A stretch of 64,000 nucleotides of DNA from Muribaculaceae bacterium (GCA_017436845.1 JAFSCJ010000015.1:62001-126000); one strand, 5' to 3'; positions 9,582 through 19,100 are shown, counted from the stretch's first letter. Translations and numbers: made by a program. The notes: generated from the sequence alone by a model not told the origin.

Positions 9582-9677
9582 ATAAATTGTGCTTAGGTTG
9601 TATATTATTCTATTTCTACATCAAACCACAAATACATGTCGCATCACGATTTAGGTAAAAGTTTTAGAAAGTTTGAA

Positions 9678-10418
9678 TTATTGAATTTTGAAGGAGTTTT
9701 CAGCGAGGGTGAGGGTTTCTGGTTTGCCAATATCAAACCATTGATATGCTTTTTGGGGGGTATAGCCTTTAATTTTAAGTGTGTTGCAACTGTCGATGTA
9801 GAATGGCGTGATTGAGAACTTAGGCTCTGAACTATAATGCTCGAGGGTACTAAATATCGATGGTGAAATGATGTGTACGCCACCAAAAGCTAATTGTGTG
9901 AGTTGTGAAATCGCGGTTAATGTCTTGGGTTTAATGTCTCCGGTAGAGATATTTGTCCACCCTTTCAGATTGTCAGCATTGTCAAAGAGGAAATAACGTG
10001 TAGTCTTTCTGTTAGCGACAAGTAATGTTGCATCTGCTCCACTTTCAATGTGATGTTGTCGCATTTCGCACAAGTCTAAGTCGGTGAGAATATCGGCATT
10101 GTGAATCAATATTGGCTCATTGCCATCAAGCCATTGACGTGCTTTTAATATCCCCCCTCCTGTGTCTAATAGGCAATTACGTTCATCGCTGATGTGTATG
10201 TTTATGCCGAAATTATCTTTAGCATCCAAGAATTCAATAATTTTCTCACCAAAGTGATAAACATTAACTACAATTTCATCAAAGCCTTGTTTTATTAGGC
10301 GTTTTATCACGTGTTCAAGCATAGATATACCATTTACCGGAACGAGAGCTTTAGGCATAGTATCGGTAAATGGTTTGAGTCTTGTGCCAAGTCCGGCAGC
10401 AAAAATCATTGCTTTCAT
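9678..10418 (-). CDS. MurU-like sugar-1-phosphate nucleotidyltransferase
   Basis: Predicted to transfer UMP (or another NMP) to a sugar-1-phosphate, by analogy with MurU of Pseudomonas, which makes UDP-MurNAc during cell-wall recycling. The N-terminus MKAMIFAAGLGTRLKPFTDT holds the GxGTRLxP nucleotide loop, followed by PKALVPVNG; HNADILTDLD near 103 gives the metal-binding Asp. The frame is open to 10481, but the ATG at 10418 starts exactly at the Rossmann strand and is seven bases after the stop of the kinase-RapZ gene. The operon with an AmgK-like kinase is the main reason for choosing MurU over other NDP-sugar pyrophosphorylases. Confidence 0.75.
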   Translation of the reverse strand: MKAMIFAAGLGTRLKPFTDTMPKALVPVNGISMLEHVIKRLIKQGFDEIVVNVYHFGEKIIEFLDAKDNFGINIHISDERNCLLDTGGGILKARQWLDGNEPILIHNADILTDLDLCEMRQHHIESGADATLLVANRKTTRYFLFDNADNLKGWTNISTGDIKPKTLTAISQLTQLAFGGVHIISPSIFSTLEHYSSEPKFSITPFYIDSCNTLKIKGYTPQKAYQWFDIGKPETLTLAENSFKIQ

Positions 10419-10425
10419 TTGGAAA

Positions 10426-11856
10426 TTAATGTTTGGCTTTGAACGTTTGTTCGATATTTTGTTCACGATGGATAAGTTCAACTTTTACGTTGAATTTCTT
10501 GTTGAGGTGTTCTGCCATGTGTTGAGCACAATAGACAGAGCGGTGTTGACCGCCTGTACAGCCGAAACACACCATCAAATTAGAAAATCCACGTTCGATA
10601 TATCGTTTTACCGATGAGTCAACAAGTGAATAGGCATGGTCGAGGAATTCAATAATCTCTCCATCATCTTCAAGAAATTTGATTACTTGTTGATCAAGTC
10701 CGGTGAAAGGTTTGTATCGCTCATATTTGCCAGGGTTATTTACGGCACGGCAGTCAAAGACATAGCCTCCACCATTGCCTGATGTGTCATTAGGAATACC
10801 TTTTTTATAGGCGAAACTCATTACTTTAACTGTGAGTGTGCGCTTTTGAAGGTCATCGCTAAATTGTTTGAGGTTGACAAGATTATGTAATACCTCGCTA
10901 AGATAGGGATATTCAGGATATGGTTCATTTAAAAGGTTGCGAAGATTTTCTATGGCAAAAGGAACACTTTGTATAAAGTGAGGTTTCTTCTCGAAGTATC
11001 CACGGAATCCATAGGCGCCGAGTACCTGTAGGGTGCGGAATAATACAAAATGGCGCAATTGTTCATGGAAATAGGCTTCATCTACAGGAATATATTTGCG
11101 CAAGGCATCAATGTATTCCTGTATGAGGTCGTTACGGAGACTTTCTGGAAAATTGGCTTTTGCTTGCCACAAGAATGATGCAACGTCGTAGTAGAAAGGT
11201 CCTTTTCTACCGCCCTGGAAATCAATAAACCAAGGCTCGCCGTTGTGAATCATCACGTTGCGGGATTGGAAATCACGATACATGAATGTGCTTGACTGAC
11301 TACGCATCAATACCTCAACCATTGCTTGAAAATCATCTTCAAGTTGATCTTCAAGGAATTCCATTCCGGTGGCTTTGAGAAAGCAATACTTAAAATAGTT
11401 GAGATCCCATAGAATTGTGCGAGCATCAAATTCAGGCAACGGATAGCACACATTGAAATCAAGTCCTACAGCTCCGGCAAATTGAACATCGGGAAGCAGT
11501 CTGATTGTCTTGATTAATAGTTGGCGTTCTTCTTCGCTGAATACGCTAGTTGCCCTACCCTTTTCTATCGCATTGAATAGTAATGTATCCCCAAGATCTT
11601 GTTGTATATAAGCCATCTCATCATTGGCACATGCATACACTTCAGGAACAGGCAATCCTTTTTCTTTGAAATGCTTGGCAAGATAGAGGAATGCACGATT
11701 CTCTTCAACACATGTCCCTAATGCTCCTACCATGGATTGCTCGCCGTTTATACGAAAATAGCGACGATTAGAGCCAGATGACGGCAACTCAATAATTGAT
11801 TCAGGCTCATTTCCGGTTGCCTGACTATATAATTGATTTAAAATAGTTGTTTCCAT
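10426..11856 (-). CDS. AmgK-like sugar kinase fused to a RapZ C-terminal domain
   Basis: Two-domain protein of 476 residues. Residues 1-330 are an aminoglycoside-phosphotransferase-type kinase (FMYRDFQSRN with the catalytic Asp near 192, FIDFQGGRKGP with the metal-binding Asp near 212), most like AmgK, which phosphorylates the anomeric position of MurNAc/GlcNAc. Residues from about 345 match the C-terminal domain of RapZ (FDCRAVNNPG, PFTGLDQ, CFGCTGGQHRSVY), the part that in E. coli senses glucosamine-6-phosphate and binds small RNA; the RapZ N-terminal P-loop domain is absent. With the adjacent MurU-like gene this suggests cell-wall sugar recycling with built-in metabolite sensing. Domains are clear; the pathway is inferred. 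Confidence 0.82.
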   Translation of the reverse strand: METTILNQLYSQATGNEPESIIELPSSGSNRRYFRINGEQSMVGALGTCVEENRAFLYLAKHFKEKGLPVPEVYACANDEMAYIQQDLGDTLLFNAIEKGRATSVFSEEERQLLIKTIRLLPDVQFAGAVGLDFNVCYPLPEFDARTILWDLNYFKYCFLKATGMEFLEDQLEDDFQAMVEVLMRSQSSTFMYRDFQSRNVMIHNGEPWFIDFQGGRKGPFYYDVASFLWQAKANFPESLRNDLIQEYIDALRKYIPVDEAYFHEQLRHFVLFRTLQVLGAYGFRGYFEKKPHFIQSVPFAIENLRNLLNEPYPEYPYLSEVLHNLVNLKQFSDDLQKRTLTVKVMSFAYKKGIPNDTSGNGGGYVFDCRAVNNPGKYERYKPFTGLDQQVIKFLEDDGEIIEFLDHAYSLVDSSVKRYIERGFSNLMVCFGCTGGQHRSVYCAQHMAEHLNKKFNVKVELIHREQNIEQTFKAKH

Positions 11857-11874
11857 CGAAAATTATTAGATATG

Positions 11875-11882
11875 CAAAGATA
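11875..11882 (-). promoter_or_regulatory. Promoter -7 box for the kinase-RapZ/MurU operon
   Basis: Minus strand TATCTTTGC, a perfect TAnnTTTG box 19 bases before the ATG. The predicted leader is only about 10-15 bases. Confidence 0.6.
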
Positions 11883-11932
11883 ATATTTTTACCACACATT
11901 CCCATTTATTTCTGAAAAATAGATTTTATAAA

Positions 11933-12781
11933 TTACAGAGAATTTAGGATTAAGTTGTTGGCTTGATCGAGAACTGATGTGTCAAGCGCGGCAAGATAAA
12001 TTTGAGTAGTTGATTCACTGTCGTGTCCCAAACATTCACTAATTACCGATATTGGTACATTTTTGCTATGTGCGATGCTTGCCCATGTGTGGCGTGCGAC
12101 ATAGGTTGTTAGATTAATACTCAAATTAAGTTGCTTTGAAAGTTTATGAAGATGGTGGTTGACTGAACGAATCGATTTTAGATATTGTTGTCGTGGTTCA
12201 ATCCGAGATGATGAACTGATAATAGGTAATAGATAAATGGATTCATCAGAGTGATAACGATTAAGAATGTCTATAATGCATTTTTCCAACTTGATAACGA
12301 GGCATTGATTAGTCTTACGACGTCGATATATAAGATATCCATTGTGTATGTTTGCGTGAGTCAGATAAGCCATGTCAACAAATGACATTCCACGAGTGTA
12401 GAAACTGAACATGAATAAATCACGTGCAATAGAAAGGCGTATATTGTTACTCAAATTAGAATCTTTAATTATTCTTAGAAGGTCTAATGGAATAGCCCTT
12501 TTTATTGTGCGATCATTTCCGGTAAAAACTCTGTTAAATAATTTGCGTGGCTGTATTAATTCGTTATCAACAGCACGATTATATGTGGCACGAAGGATGC
12601 GCATGTAAAATGATATGGTGTTACGCGTTAAATGTCTACTGATTAAATATTGTTCGTAATCGGTAATGATATCTGCTGTTATTGCATTTAGTGCAATATC
12701 TTGTCCGTTACGATAATTAATGAAGCTTCTAAGAGTAGAAATGTAGGTTTCGGCAGTGCGTAGTTTTCCATAGGAAATCAT
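11933..12781 (-). CDS. Lone tyrosine recombinase / integrase
   Basis: Site-specific recombinase of the Bacteroidota type with a SAM-like core-binding domain (about 1-105) and a catalytic domain. Visible catalytic elements: Arg in FYTRGMSFVDM near 138, Lys in RRRKTNQ near 164, box II TTYVARHTWAS (Arg near 239, where the first His of the usual HxxR is Tyr or Thr, as is common in this family), LGHDSESTTQIY with the His and the Tyr nucleophile near 267. It looks intact at 282 residues. No excisionase, relaxase, phage genes or clear attachment sites accompany it, so it is either a decayed-element remnant or an invertase-type recombinase acting elsewhere. Confidence 0.88.
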   Translation of the reverse strand: MISYGKLRTAETYISTLRSFINYRNGQDIALNAITADIITDYEQYLISRHLTRNTISFYMRILRATYNRAVDNELIQPRKLFNRVFTGNDRTIKRAIPLDLLRIIKDSNLSNNIRLSIARDLFMFSFYTRGMSFVDMAYLTHANIHNGYLIYRRRKTNQCLVIKLEKCIIDILNRYHSDESIYLLPIISSSSRIEPRQQYLKSIRSVNHHLHKLSKQLNLSINLTTYVARHTWASIAHSKNVPISVISECLGHDSESTTQIYLAALDTSVLDQANNLILNSL

Positions 12782-12992
12782 CTGTTCAATAATAGTTTAT
12801 ATGAATTTAAATGTTGATAATTTTCTGCAATATTTCAATTTGAAATTTAATTTTATTACCGAGTAGTTAAGTTTATTATCGGACTTGGAATAAGAGGATG
12901 GATTAAAATTAATTTTAATGAGTGTCATAATGTTGATTATTTTAGGTTTGATGAATTAAAAGTGTTAACTTCGCACAAAATTTAGAATATTT
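12782..12992. other. Intergenic region with A+T-rich palindromes
   Basis: Between the recombinase and prfA. It holds a 7+1+7 inverted repeat (ATTTCAA-T-TTGAAAT, 12832-12846), a perfect 18-base palindrome (12902-12919) and, at 12966-12973, TAACTTCG, one mismatch from the -7 box, placed to serve prfA. The palindromes may be chance in such A+T-rich DNA or recombinase/regulator sites. Confidence 0.35.
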
Positions 12993-14102
12993 ATGGCCGA
13001 CTCATCATTATTGTCTCGACTTGATGGCATTGAGGCTCGCTTTGAGGAAGTGAGCACTTTGATTACCGACCCTTCGGTGATTGCCGATATGAAACGCTAT
13101 GTGCGTTTGACAAAAGAATATAAAGACCTTGAAAAATTGACAAGTGCAACGCGCTTGTATCGTCAATTATTAGGCAATATAAAAGAAGCTCGTGAGGTGC
13201 TTGACTCTGAAAACGATGAAGACCTTCGTGCAATGGCAAAGGAAGAACTTGATTCTGCTACCAGTCGCTTGCCTGAACTTGAAGAAGATATCAAATTGTT
13301 GCTCATTCCTGCTGATCCAGAGGATGGAAAAAATGCTATTGTTGAAATACGAGGTGGAACAGGTGGCGATGAAGCCGCAATATTTGCCGGAGACTTGTTT
13401 AAAATGTATAGCAAATATTGTGAATCCAAAGGTTGGAGCGTTGCTGTTACAAGTTTTAATGAAGGTACAGCCGGAGGTTTTAAAGAAATCGTATTTGCTG
13501 TGAGTGGCGAAGGAGTTTATGGAATATTGAAATATGAGAGTGGTGTACATCGTGTACAACGTGTTCCCGCAACAGAAACACAAGGACGAGTACACACATC
13601 GGCTGCTACTGTTGCTGTGCTCCCTGAAGCCGAAGAATTTGATGTGGAAATCAACGAAGGAGAAATTAAGTGGGATACATTCCGAAGTGGAGGTGCCGGT
13701 GGTCAGAATGTGAATAAGGTTGAGTCAGGTGTTCGCTTGCGTTATATTTGGAAAAATCCTATAACTGGTGAAAGTGAAGAAATCCTCATCGAGTGTACTG
13801 AAACTCGAGATCAACCGAAGAATAAAGAGCGTGCATTGAGCCGTTTGCGTACATTTATATATGACAAAGAACATCAAAAGTATCTTGATGATATTGCTTC
13901 TCGACGCAAAACTATGGTCTCTACCGGTGACCGTTCAGCAAAAATTCGCACATATAACTATCCACAAGGTCGAATTACAGACCACCGCATAAACTATACA
14001 ATATATAATCTTCAAGCTTTTGTGGATGGCGATATTCAAGCATGTATTGACCAATTAATAATTGCTGAAAATGCGGAAAAGCTCAAAGAAAGTGAATTAT
14101 AA
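12993..14102 (+). CDS. prfA: Peptide chain release factor 1
   Basis: Releases the finished peptide at UAA and UAG codons. 369 residues. RVPATETQGRVHTS contains the PAT codon-reading tripeptide typical of RF1 (RF2 has SPF), and GGAGGQNVNK holds the GGQ motif that enters the peptidyl-transferase centre; a class-I release factor N-terminal domain precedes them. Followed 24 bases later by pyrF, with which it forms an operon in many Bacteroidota. Confidence 0.97.
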   Translation: MADSSLLSRLDGIEARFEEVSTLITDPSVIADMKRYVRLTKEYKDLEKLTSATRLYRQLLGNIKEAREVLDSENDEDLRAMAKEELDSATSRLPELEEDIKLLLIPADPEDGKNAIVEIRGGTGGDEAAIFAGDLFKMYSKYCESKGWSVAVTSFNEGTAGGFKEIVFAVSGEGVYGILKYESGVHRVQRVPATETQGRVHTSAATVAVLPEAEEFDVEINEGEIKWDTFRSGGAGGQNVNKVESGVRLRYIWKNPITGESEEILIECTETRDQPKNKERALSRLRTFIYDKEHQKYLDDIASRRKTMVSTGDRSAKIRTYNYPQGRITDHRINYTIYNLQAFVDGDIQACIDQLIIAENAEKLKESEL

Positions 14103-14126
14103 AACTCTCCAAAAAACATATAGATT

Positions 14127-14957
14127 ATGAAAAGACTTGAATTAGTAGAAAATATTCGCAAAAAAGGCTCTTTCTTGTGTGTAGGACTTGATCCCGATAT
14201 CAAGAAAATCCCAGAACACCTGTTGAATGATGAGTGCCCATTATTTGCTTTTAATAAAGCGATTATTGATGCTACTGCTCCTTATACAGTTGCATACAAA
14301 CCAAATCTTGCTTTTTACGAAAGTTTAGGTGTAGAAGGATGGGTCGCATTAGAAAAAACAATAGAATATATAAAGACAAATTATCCCGACCAATTTATTA
14401 TTGCAGATGCTAAACGTGGTGATATTGGGAATACATCTCAATTATACGCTCGCAGTTTCTTTGAGCATCTTGATGTAGACGCCATCACTGTAGCCCCATA
14501 TATGGGAGAAGATAGTGTTACACCATTTCTTGGATATGATGGCAAATGGGTTATTTTGCTTGCATTGACATCAAATAAAGGATCTCATGATTTTCAATTA
14601 ATTGCTGACAATGACGGAAAACGCTTGTTTGAACATGTTCTTGAGACTTCGGCAAAATGGGCGTCTGATGAAGATATGATGTATGTCGTTGGTGCTACTC
14701 AGGGAGAAATGTTTAAAGATATACGTGCGGTTTCTCCAAATAGTTTCTTGCTTGTTCCTGGTGTCGGTGCTCAAGGTGGTAGCCTACAAGATGTCGCAAA
14801 ATATGGCATGATTGATGATTGTGGATTGTTAGTAAACTCATCTCGTGGCATTATTTATGCCTCAAAAGGTGAAGATTTTGCCGAAGCAGCAGGATCTGAA
14901 GCGAAAAAATTGCGCGATGAGATGAGTGAATTATTAAAAGCTCGTAATATTATTTAG
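14127..14957 (+). CDS. pyrF: Orotidine 5'-phosphate decarboxylase
   Basis: Last step of UMP synthesis: decarboxylation of OMP. 276 residues, the longer type 2 form. The active-site signature [11 protein letters not shown] (about residues 90-100) contains the Asp-Lys-x-x-Asp set, and the phosphate-binding end of the barrel is VPGVGAQGG near 210. Probably co-transcribed with prfA. Confidence 0.95.
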   Translation: MKRLELVENIRKKGSFLCVGLDPDIKKIPEHLLNDECPLFAFNKAIIDATAPYTVAYKPNLAFYESLGVEGWVALEKTIEYIKTNYPDQFIIADAKRGDIGNTSQLYARSFFEHLDVDAITVAPYMGEDSVTPFLGYDGKWVILLALTSNKGSHDFQLIADNDGKRLFEHVLETSAKWASDEDMMYVVGATQGEMFKDIRAVSPNSFLLVPGVGAQGGSLQDVAKYGMIDDCGLLVNSSRGIIYASKGEDFAEAAGSEAKKLRDEMSELLKARNII

Positions 14958-14990
14958 CCGTTTTAAATTTATTTGTTTCAGAAAAATAAG

Positions 14991-14998
14991 TAAATTTG
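14991..14998 (+). promoter_or_regulatory. Promoter -7 box for pgk
   Basis: TAAATTTGC, a perfect TAnnTTTG, 46 bases before the ATG. A TTTG lies upstream but with only 15 bases between, shorter than usual. Confidence 0.6.
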
Positions 14999-15044
14999 CA
15001 GTATAAAGAAAAGATATAGTATAACAATTTAAATATAAGGTAAA

Positions 15045-16292
15045 ATGACAATTGACAATTACAAATTTGCCGGTAAAAAGGCAATAGTCAGAGTTGACTT
15101 CAATGTACCCTTGGACGAAAATGGTAAGATAACTGATGACACTCGTATTCGTGGCGCTCTTCCTACTTTAAAGAAAATTCTTGCTGATGGTGGCGCTCTT
15201 ATCATTATGTCTCACATGGGAAAACCCAAAGGGAAAGTTAACCCTAAATTCTCTCTTGCTCAAATCAAAGATGCTGTAGCCGCTGCTCTTGGAACAGATG
15301 TCCAATTTGCGCCTGATTGTGCTAAAGCTGCTGATGCTGCCGCTGCTCTTAAGCCGGGAGAAGTATTGTTGCTTGAAAATCTTCGCTTCTACCCCGAAGA
15401 AGAAGGTAAACCTGTAGGGATCGATAAAGAAGATCCTGCATACGAAGCTGCTAAAAAAGAAATGAAAGAAAGTCAAAAAGCATTTGCTAAAACGCTTGCA
15501 AGCTACGCTGATTGCTATGTAAATGATGCATTCGGTACAGCTCACCGCAAACATGCATCTACTGCTGTTATTGCTGACAACTTTGATGCTGATAACAAGA
15601 TGCTTGGCTACTTGATGGAAAAAGAAGTTAATGCAGTTGATGCAATTCTTAGCGATATCAAACGTCCATTTACAGCTATCATGGGTGGATCTAAAGTTTC
15701 AACTAAAATTGGTATCATTGAAAATTTGATGGATAAAGTTGATAACTTGATTCTTTGTGGTGGTATGACATATACTTTTGCTAAAGCTCAAGGTGGTAAA
15801 ATCGGTCTTTCAATCTGCGAAGATGACAAACTTGACCTTGCTCTTGACATCATGAAGAAAGCTGCTGAGAAAGGAGTAAATCTCGTTCTTGGTACTGATT
15901 GTGTTGCAGGAGATAAATTTAGCAACGATGCTAATACTCAAATAGCTTCAGTAATGGATATTCCTGAAGGTTGGGAAGGTATGGATGCAGGTCCTGAAAC
16001 GCAAAAAGCATTTGCTGATGCTATCAAGGGAGCTAAAACTATTCTTTGGAATGGTCCTGCCGGAGTATTTGAATTCGATACATTTGCAGTTGGCTCTAAA
16101 GCTGTAGCTGATGCAATCGTTGAAGCTACTGCTAATGGTGCATTCTCACTTGTAGGAGGTGGTGACTCTGTTGCATGTGTAAACAAGTTTGGTTTGGCTG
16201 ATAAAGTATCATATGTATCAACAGGTGGTGGAGCTCTTCTTGAAGCTATCGAAGGAAAAGTTCTTCCTGGAATTGCAGCTATCAAAGGATAA
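15045..16292 (+). CDS. pgk: Phosphoglycerate kinase
   Basis: Glycolytic ATP-forming step between 1,3-bisphosphoglycerate and 3-phosphoglycerate. 415 residues: RVDFNVPLD near the N-terminus binds the substrate, followed by [20 protein letters not shown], and the nucleotide-binding [17 protein letters not shown] and GGGDSVACV. Codon choice is visibly richer in GCT/CTT/GGT than neighbouring genes, as expected of a highly expressed protein. Single-gene unit with own promoter and a strong terminator. Confidence 0.98.
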   Translation: MTIDNYKFAGKKAIVRVDFNVPLDENGKITDDTRIRGALPTLKKILADGGALIIMSHMGKPKGKVNPKFSLAQIKDAVAAALGTDVQFAPDCAKAADAAAALKPGEVLLLENLRFYPEEEGKPVGIDKEDPAYEAAKKEMKESQKAFAKTLASYADCYVNDAFGTAHRKHASTAVIADNFDADNKMLGYLMEKEVNAVDAILSDIKRPFTAIMGGSKVSTKIGIIENLMDKVDNLILCGGMTYTFAKAQGGKIGLSICEDDKLDLALDIMKKAAEKGVNLVLGTDCVAGDKFSNDANTQIASVMDIPEGWEGMDAGPETQKAFADAIKGAKTILWNGPAGVFEFDTFAVGSKAVADAIVEATANGAFSLVGGGDSVACVNKFGLADKVSYVSTGGGALLEAIEGKVLPGIAAIKG

Positions 16293-16314
16293 GAAATAAA
16301 TTATATAGTTGTTT

Positions 16315-16350
16315 ACTCGGTGTGTTTCTTCGGAGGCATACCGAGTTTTT
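16315..16350 (+). terminator. Terminator after pgk with a UUCG tetraloop
   Basis: Fourteen-base-pair stem (16315-16328 with 16333-16346, three G-U pairs) closed by C-TTCG-G, followed by TTTT. The downstream gene's promoter box starts seven bases after the stem. Confidence 0.85.
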
Positions 16351-16352
16351 CA

Positions 16353-16360
16353 TATCTTTG
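16353..16360 (+). promoter_or_regulatory. Promoter -7 box abutting the start codon at 16365
   Basis: TATCTTTG, a perfect box that ends four bases before the ATG at 16365. Transcription would start at or within a couple of bases of the start codon, predicting a leaderless or nearly leaderless mRNA. The -33 region falls inside the pgk terminator hairpin. Confidence 0.55.
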
Positions 16361-16364
16361 TAGT

Positions 16365-17558
16365 ATGATTAATATATCCTCTGAAATATATAAATGGATT
16401 GAGGAGCATCAAGATGAGGATGTTTCAAAACTTAGATTGCGTTATCACAAACAGATGACGGAAGAATTAGATTTTGCCATCTTGCAAATTGAGTGTCGAC
16501 GTAAGGCTTCAAAGAAATTATCAGAAACGTTACAAAATAAACAATTTGTTTTTCCAACCACATTATCTGCAGAGCAGTGTACATCTGATTTATTATCAGC
16601 GTTTCATGCGACATTGATAGATGATGGCATCTATATGATTGATTTAACTTGTGGATTAGGAATTGATGTATATCATTTTGCGCAAAAAGCAAAATCTATT
16701 ACAGCTGTGGAGCGAAATCCGGAGATTGCACAAGCAGTAAAATATAATGCGGGGATATTAGGCTTCAGAAATATTAATGTACAAAATACCGACTGCTGTG
16801 AATTTATCAAAAATGTAGAGAGTCATTTTGATGTAGCTTTTATAGACCCTGCTCGTCGAGGAAATAGCGGCAAGAGATTATATGCGTTAAGCGACTGTGA
16901 ACCTGATGTTATAGCAATATTAGATGATATCAAGAAAAAGTGTGATAAGTTAATTATTAAGGTATCGCCAATGTTGGATATCTCTCAAATAATAAGAGAG
17001 TTACCTGAAATTACTGAAATATACGCTATTGGAACTACGCAGGAGTGCAAAGAAATTGTGGCTGTTGTTGATTTTAAAGTGAAAGTAGAAAAAGTAAACG
17101 TTAATTCTGTGACTTTGAGTAAGGAGGAAACAATAAAATTTTCATTTGAACTGAATGAAGAACAGAATTCATCTCCAATCTATGTATTACCTCAAGAGCA
17201 AGGATATTTATATGAACCATATCCTGCTGTAATGAAAGTAGCTCCATATAAATTGTTGTCGAGTAAATATAATGTAGCAAAATTGCATAGTAATACGCAT
17301 TTATACACTTCACAAGATCAAATATCAGATTTTCCGGGAGAAATATTTAAAATTGAGGAAATAATACCTTTTTCATCAAAAGAGATAAAGAAATTTTCAA
17401 CACAATATTCGAAGATAAATGTAGCAACGCGTAATTTTATAATGTCGGCAGATGATTTGCGACAAAAATTAAAGGTGAAAGATGGAGGTGAAAAAAGAGT
17501 GTTCGGATGTACAATTTCTGATGGCTCTCGTCAATTGATTATTGTGTCTAAAGTATAA
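16365..17558 (+). CDS. Class I SAM-dependent methyltransferase with THUMP-like domain
   Basis: Probable RNA or protein methyltransferase; target unknown. 397 residues. The SAM-binding motif I is DLTCGLGIDVYHFAQ (near residue 86), motif II acidic end AVERNPE, and FIDPARRG is a catalytic DPAR motif; the C-terminal part resembles the THUMP-like domain seen with this family. The frame opens upstream at 16320 through the pgk terminator, so the ATG at 16365 (MINISSEIYKW) is preferred. Its stop abuts the convergent smpB stop with no spacer. Confidence 0.75.
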   Translation: MINISSEIYKWIEEHQDEDVSKLRLRYHKQMTEELDFAILQIECRRKASKKLSETLQNKQFVFPTTLSAEQCTSDLLSAFHATLIDDGIYMIDLTCGLGIDVYHFAQKAKSITAVERNPEIAQAVKYNAGILGFRNINVQNTDCCEFIKNVESHFDVAFIDPARRGNSGKRLYALSDCEPDVIAILDDIKKKCDKLIIKVSPMLDISQIIRELPEITEIYAIGTTQECKEIVAVVDFKVKVEKVNVNSVTLSKEETIKFSFELNEEQNSSPIYVLPQEQGYLYEPYPAVMKVAPYKLLSSKYNVAKLHSNTHLYTSQDQISDFPGEIFKIEEIIPFSSKEIKKFSTQYSKINVATRNFIMSADDLRQKLKVKDGGEKRVFGCTISDGSRQLIIVSKV

Positions 17559-18011
17559 TTATTTTTCAAACAATCGAGCCATAGAACGCTTGTCTTCGCG
17601 TTCTTTGATGGACTGACGCTTGTCATATTCTTTCTTTCCTCGCCCCACTCCAATAACAAGCTTTGCCAATCCCCTATCGTTTATAAAAAGTTTCATTGGT
17701 ATGATGGAGAAGCCTGTTTCTTTCCCATTTTTTTCAATTTTGGCAATCTCTTTTTTGTTTAATAGGAGTTTGCGGTCTCTGCGAGCAACGTGATTATTGT
17801 AGGTGCCATAAAAATATTCAGCAATGTACATGTTTTTAACCCACACTTCTCCATTGTTTACGTAGCAGAAAGTATCGGTTAATCCTGCTTTTCCTAAACG
17901 GATTGATTTAATTTCTGTCCCTGTCAACACAATGCCTGCAGTGTATGTCTCAATTATATTATAATCAAATGTGGCTCTGCGATTTTTTATATTTATTTCT
18001 TTGAAATTCAT
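17559..18011 (-). CDS. smpB: SsrA-binding protein SmpB
   Basis: Binds tmRNA and delivers it to stalled ribosomes for trans-translation. 150 residues: beta-barrel with [20 protein letters not shown] and GTEIKSIR, then the basic C-terminal tail [20 protein letters not shown] that mimics codon-anticodon pairing in the decoding centre. Second gene after the membrane protein (eight-base gap), driven by the promoter at 18589-18596. tmRNA itself was not found in the window. Confidence 0.96.
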   Translation of the reverse strand: MNFKEINIKNRRATFDYNIIETYTAGIVLTGTEIKSIRLGKAGLTDTFCYVNNGEVWVKNMYIAEYFYGTYNNHVARRDRKLLLNKKEIAKIEKNGKETGFSIIPMKLFINDRGLAKLVIGVGRGKKEYDKRQSIKEREDKRSMARLFEK

Positions 18012-18019
18012 AGCGATAA

Positions 18020-18568
18020 TTAAGATGGGAGAATGAAATTAAACAATGCTTGTAATAAATAAGGCGTAACAATAATTGATATTATTGATAATAACATAAA
18101 TTGTCCTATTTTGTTTTTGTTAACAGCCATATATTTAGTTCCTTTCCACATTACTATTGCTACAAATATAGGAAGGAATTGGACAATTGATAATTCTATT
18201 GGTAAACAATTCTCAACAATTCGAATTATTGCTAAAATTGCAATATTGAAAGTGATAAATGTTGTTATTCGTTTTTCATTTGGCTCACCGTCTATATATT
18301 TAGGTATATATACAGAGAATAAAAAAATTGCAATAAAAAAAGATGCGAAATATTGAATAAAAGTGATAATTGCCTTTTGTAAAAGGGAAATTAGCCCGTT
18401 ATCATTGAAAAAGTAAGTAATGAAAGTTGATAATGCTGTTATGCCTAAAAGAGGATATAATCCTTCTGAAGCTAATAACTTAGCATCACGACCTTCATGA
18501 GATATGTCTTCCCATCCTGGTGTAGGAGAAATAATCAATTGAAATAGATATTTGAGGAATTTAAGCAT
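18020..18568 (-). CDS. Integral membrane protein, Yip1-like (182 aa)
   Basis: Function unknown. Beginning at the ATG at 18568 the protein reads [21 protein letters not shown] and has about five hydrophobic segments (for example [36 protein letters not shown]), placing it in the inner membrane; the pattern recalls Yip1-domain proteins. An upstream in-frame extension to 18658 is rejected because a perfect promoter box lies within it. Upstream of smpB in the same transcription unit. Confidence 0.6.
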   Translation of the reverse strand: MLKFLKYLFQLIISPTPGWEDISHEGRDAKLLASEGLYPLLGITALSTFITYFFNDNGLISLLQKAIITFIQYFASFFIAIFLFSVYIPKYIDGEPNEKRITTFITFNIAILAIIRIVENCLPIELSIVQFLPIFVAIVMWKGTKYMAVNKNKIGQFMLLSIISIIVTPYLLQALFNFILPS

Positions 18569-18588
18569 TAAAAAATCATTTAGATTGA

Positions 18589-18596
18589 CAAAGTTA
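18589..18596 (-). promoter_or_regulatory. Promoter -7 box for the membrane protein-smpB unit
   Basis: Minus strand TAACTTTG, a perfect TAnnTTTG, 20 bases before the ATG at 18568. Confidence 0.55.
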
Positions 18597-18628
18597 ATAA
18601 TTATAGATGGTATTTCGACTAAAAATGC

Positions 18629-18636
18629 TAAATTTG
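18629..18636 (+). promoter_or_regulatory. Promoter -7 box for the DUF5606 gene
   Basis: TAAATTTG, perfect box 37 bases before the ATG at 18674, within the short divergent spacer it shares with the membrane-protein promoter. Confidence 0.5.
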
Positions 18637-18673
18637 TGGACAATTTTAGAACTAACAAATATTATACAATAAC

Positions 18674-19090
18674 ATGTTAAAGACAATTCTTTCAATATCA
18701 GGTCGTCCTGGACTATTTAAATTGGTCAATCAAGGAAAAAATATGCTTATCGTTGAATCGTTAATGACAGGCAAAAGAACTCCAGCATATGCTCATGATA
18801 AAGTAATTTCACTTGGAGATATTGCAATCTATACAACAGAAGAAGATATTCCTTTGAATGATGTATTTGAAGCAATTAGAGTAAAAAATGAGGGAAAACA
18901 AGTGGATATTAAAGCTATTGGCGGAGATAAAGAAATTCGAGCATATTTTGCTGAAATTCTTCCTGACTTTGACGATGAAAGAGTATATACTAATGATATT
19001 AAGAAAGTATTCAGTTGGTACAACCAATTAATTGGAGCAGGATTTGATTCGTTTAAATCAGAAGAAACTGAAGATGAAAAAGCAAAATAG
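18674..19090 (+). CDS. DUF5606 family protein
   Basis: 138-residue cytosolic protein of a family that I know from Bacteroidota only (MLKTILSISGRPGLFKLV, GKRTPAYAHDKVISLGDIAIY). It looks like a small beta domain followed by a helical part with KKVFSWYNQL near residue 112; function unknown. The C-terminus is acidic. Divergent from the smpB unit and convergent with lon (10-base gap). Confidence 0.75.
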   Translation: MLKTILSISGRPGLFKLVNQGKNMLIVESLMTGKRTPAYAHDKVISLGDIAIYTTEEDIPLNDVFEAIRVKNEGKQVDIKAIGGDKEIRAYFAEILPDFDDERVYTNDIKKVFSWYNQLIGAGFDSFKSEETEDEKAK

Positions 19091-19100
19091 TTAAAATATA

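Noticed and set aside
11933..12781. Part of an integrative element or prophage
   Set aside because: Neighbours on both sides are ordinary core genes and no second mobile gene or attachment repeats were seen.
12902..12919. Perfect 18-base palindrome as a recombination site
   Set aside because: It consists only of A and T in A+T-rich DNA and has no second copy near; listed only as an intergenic feature.
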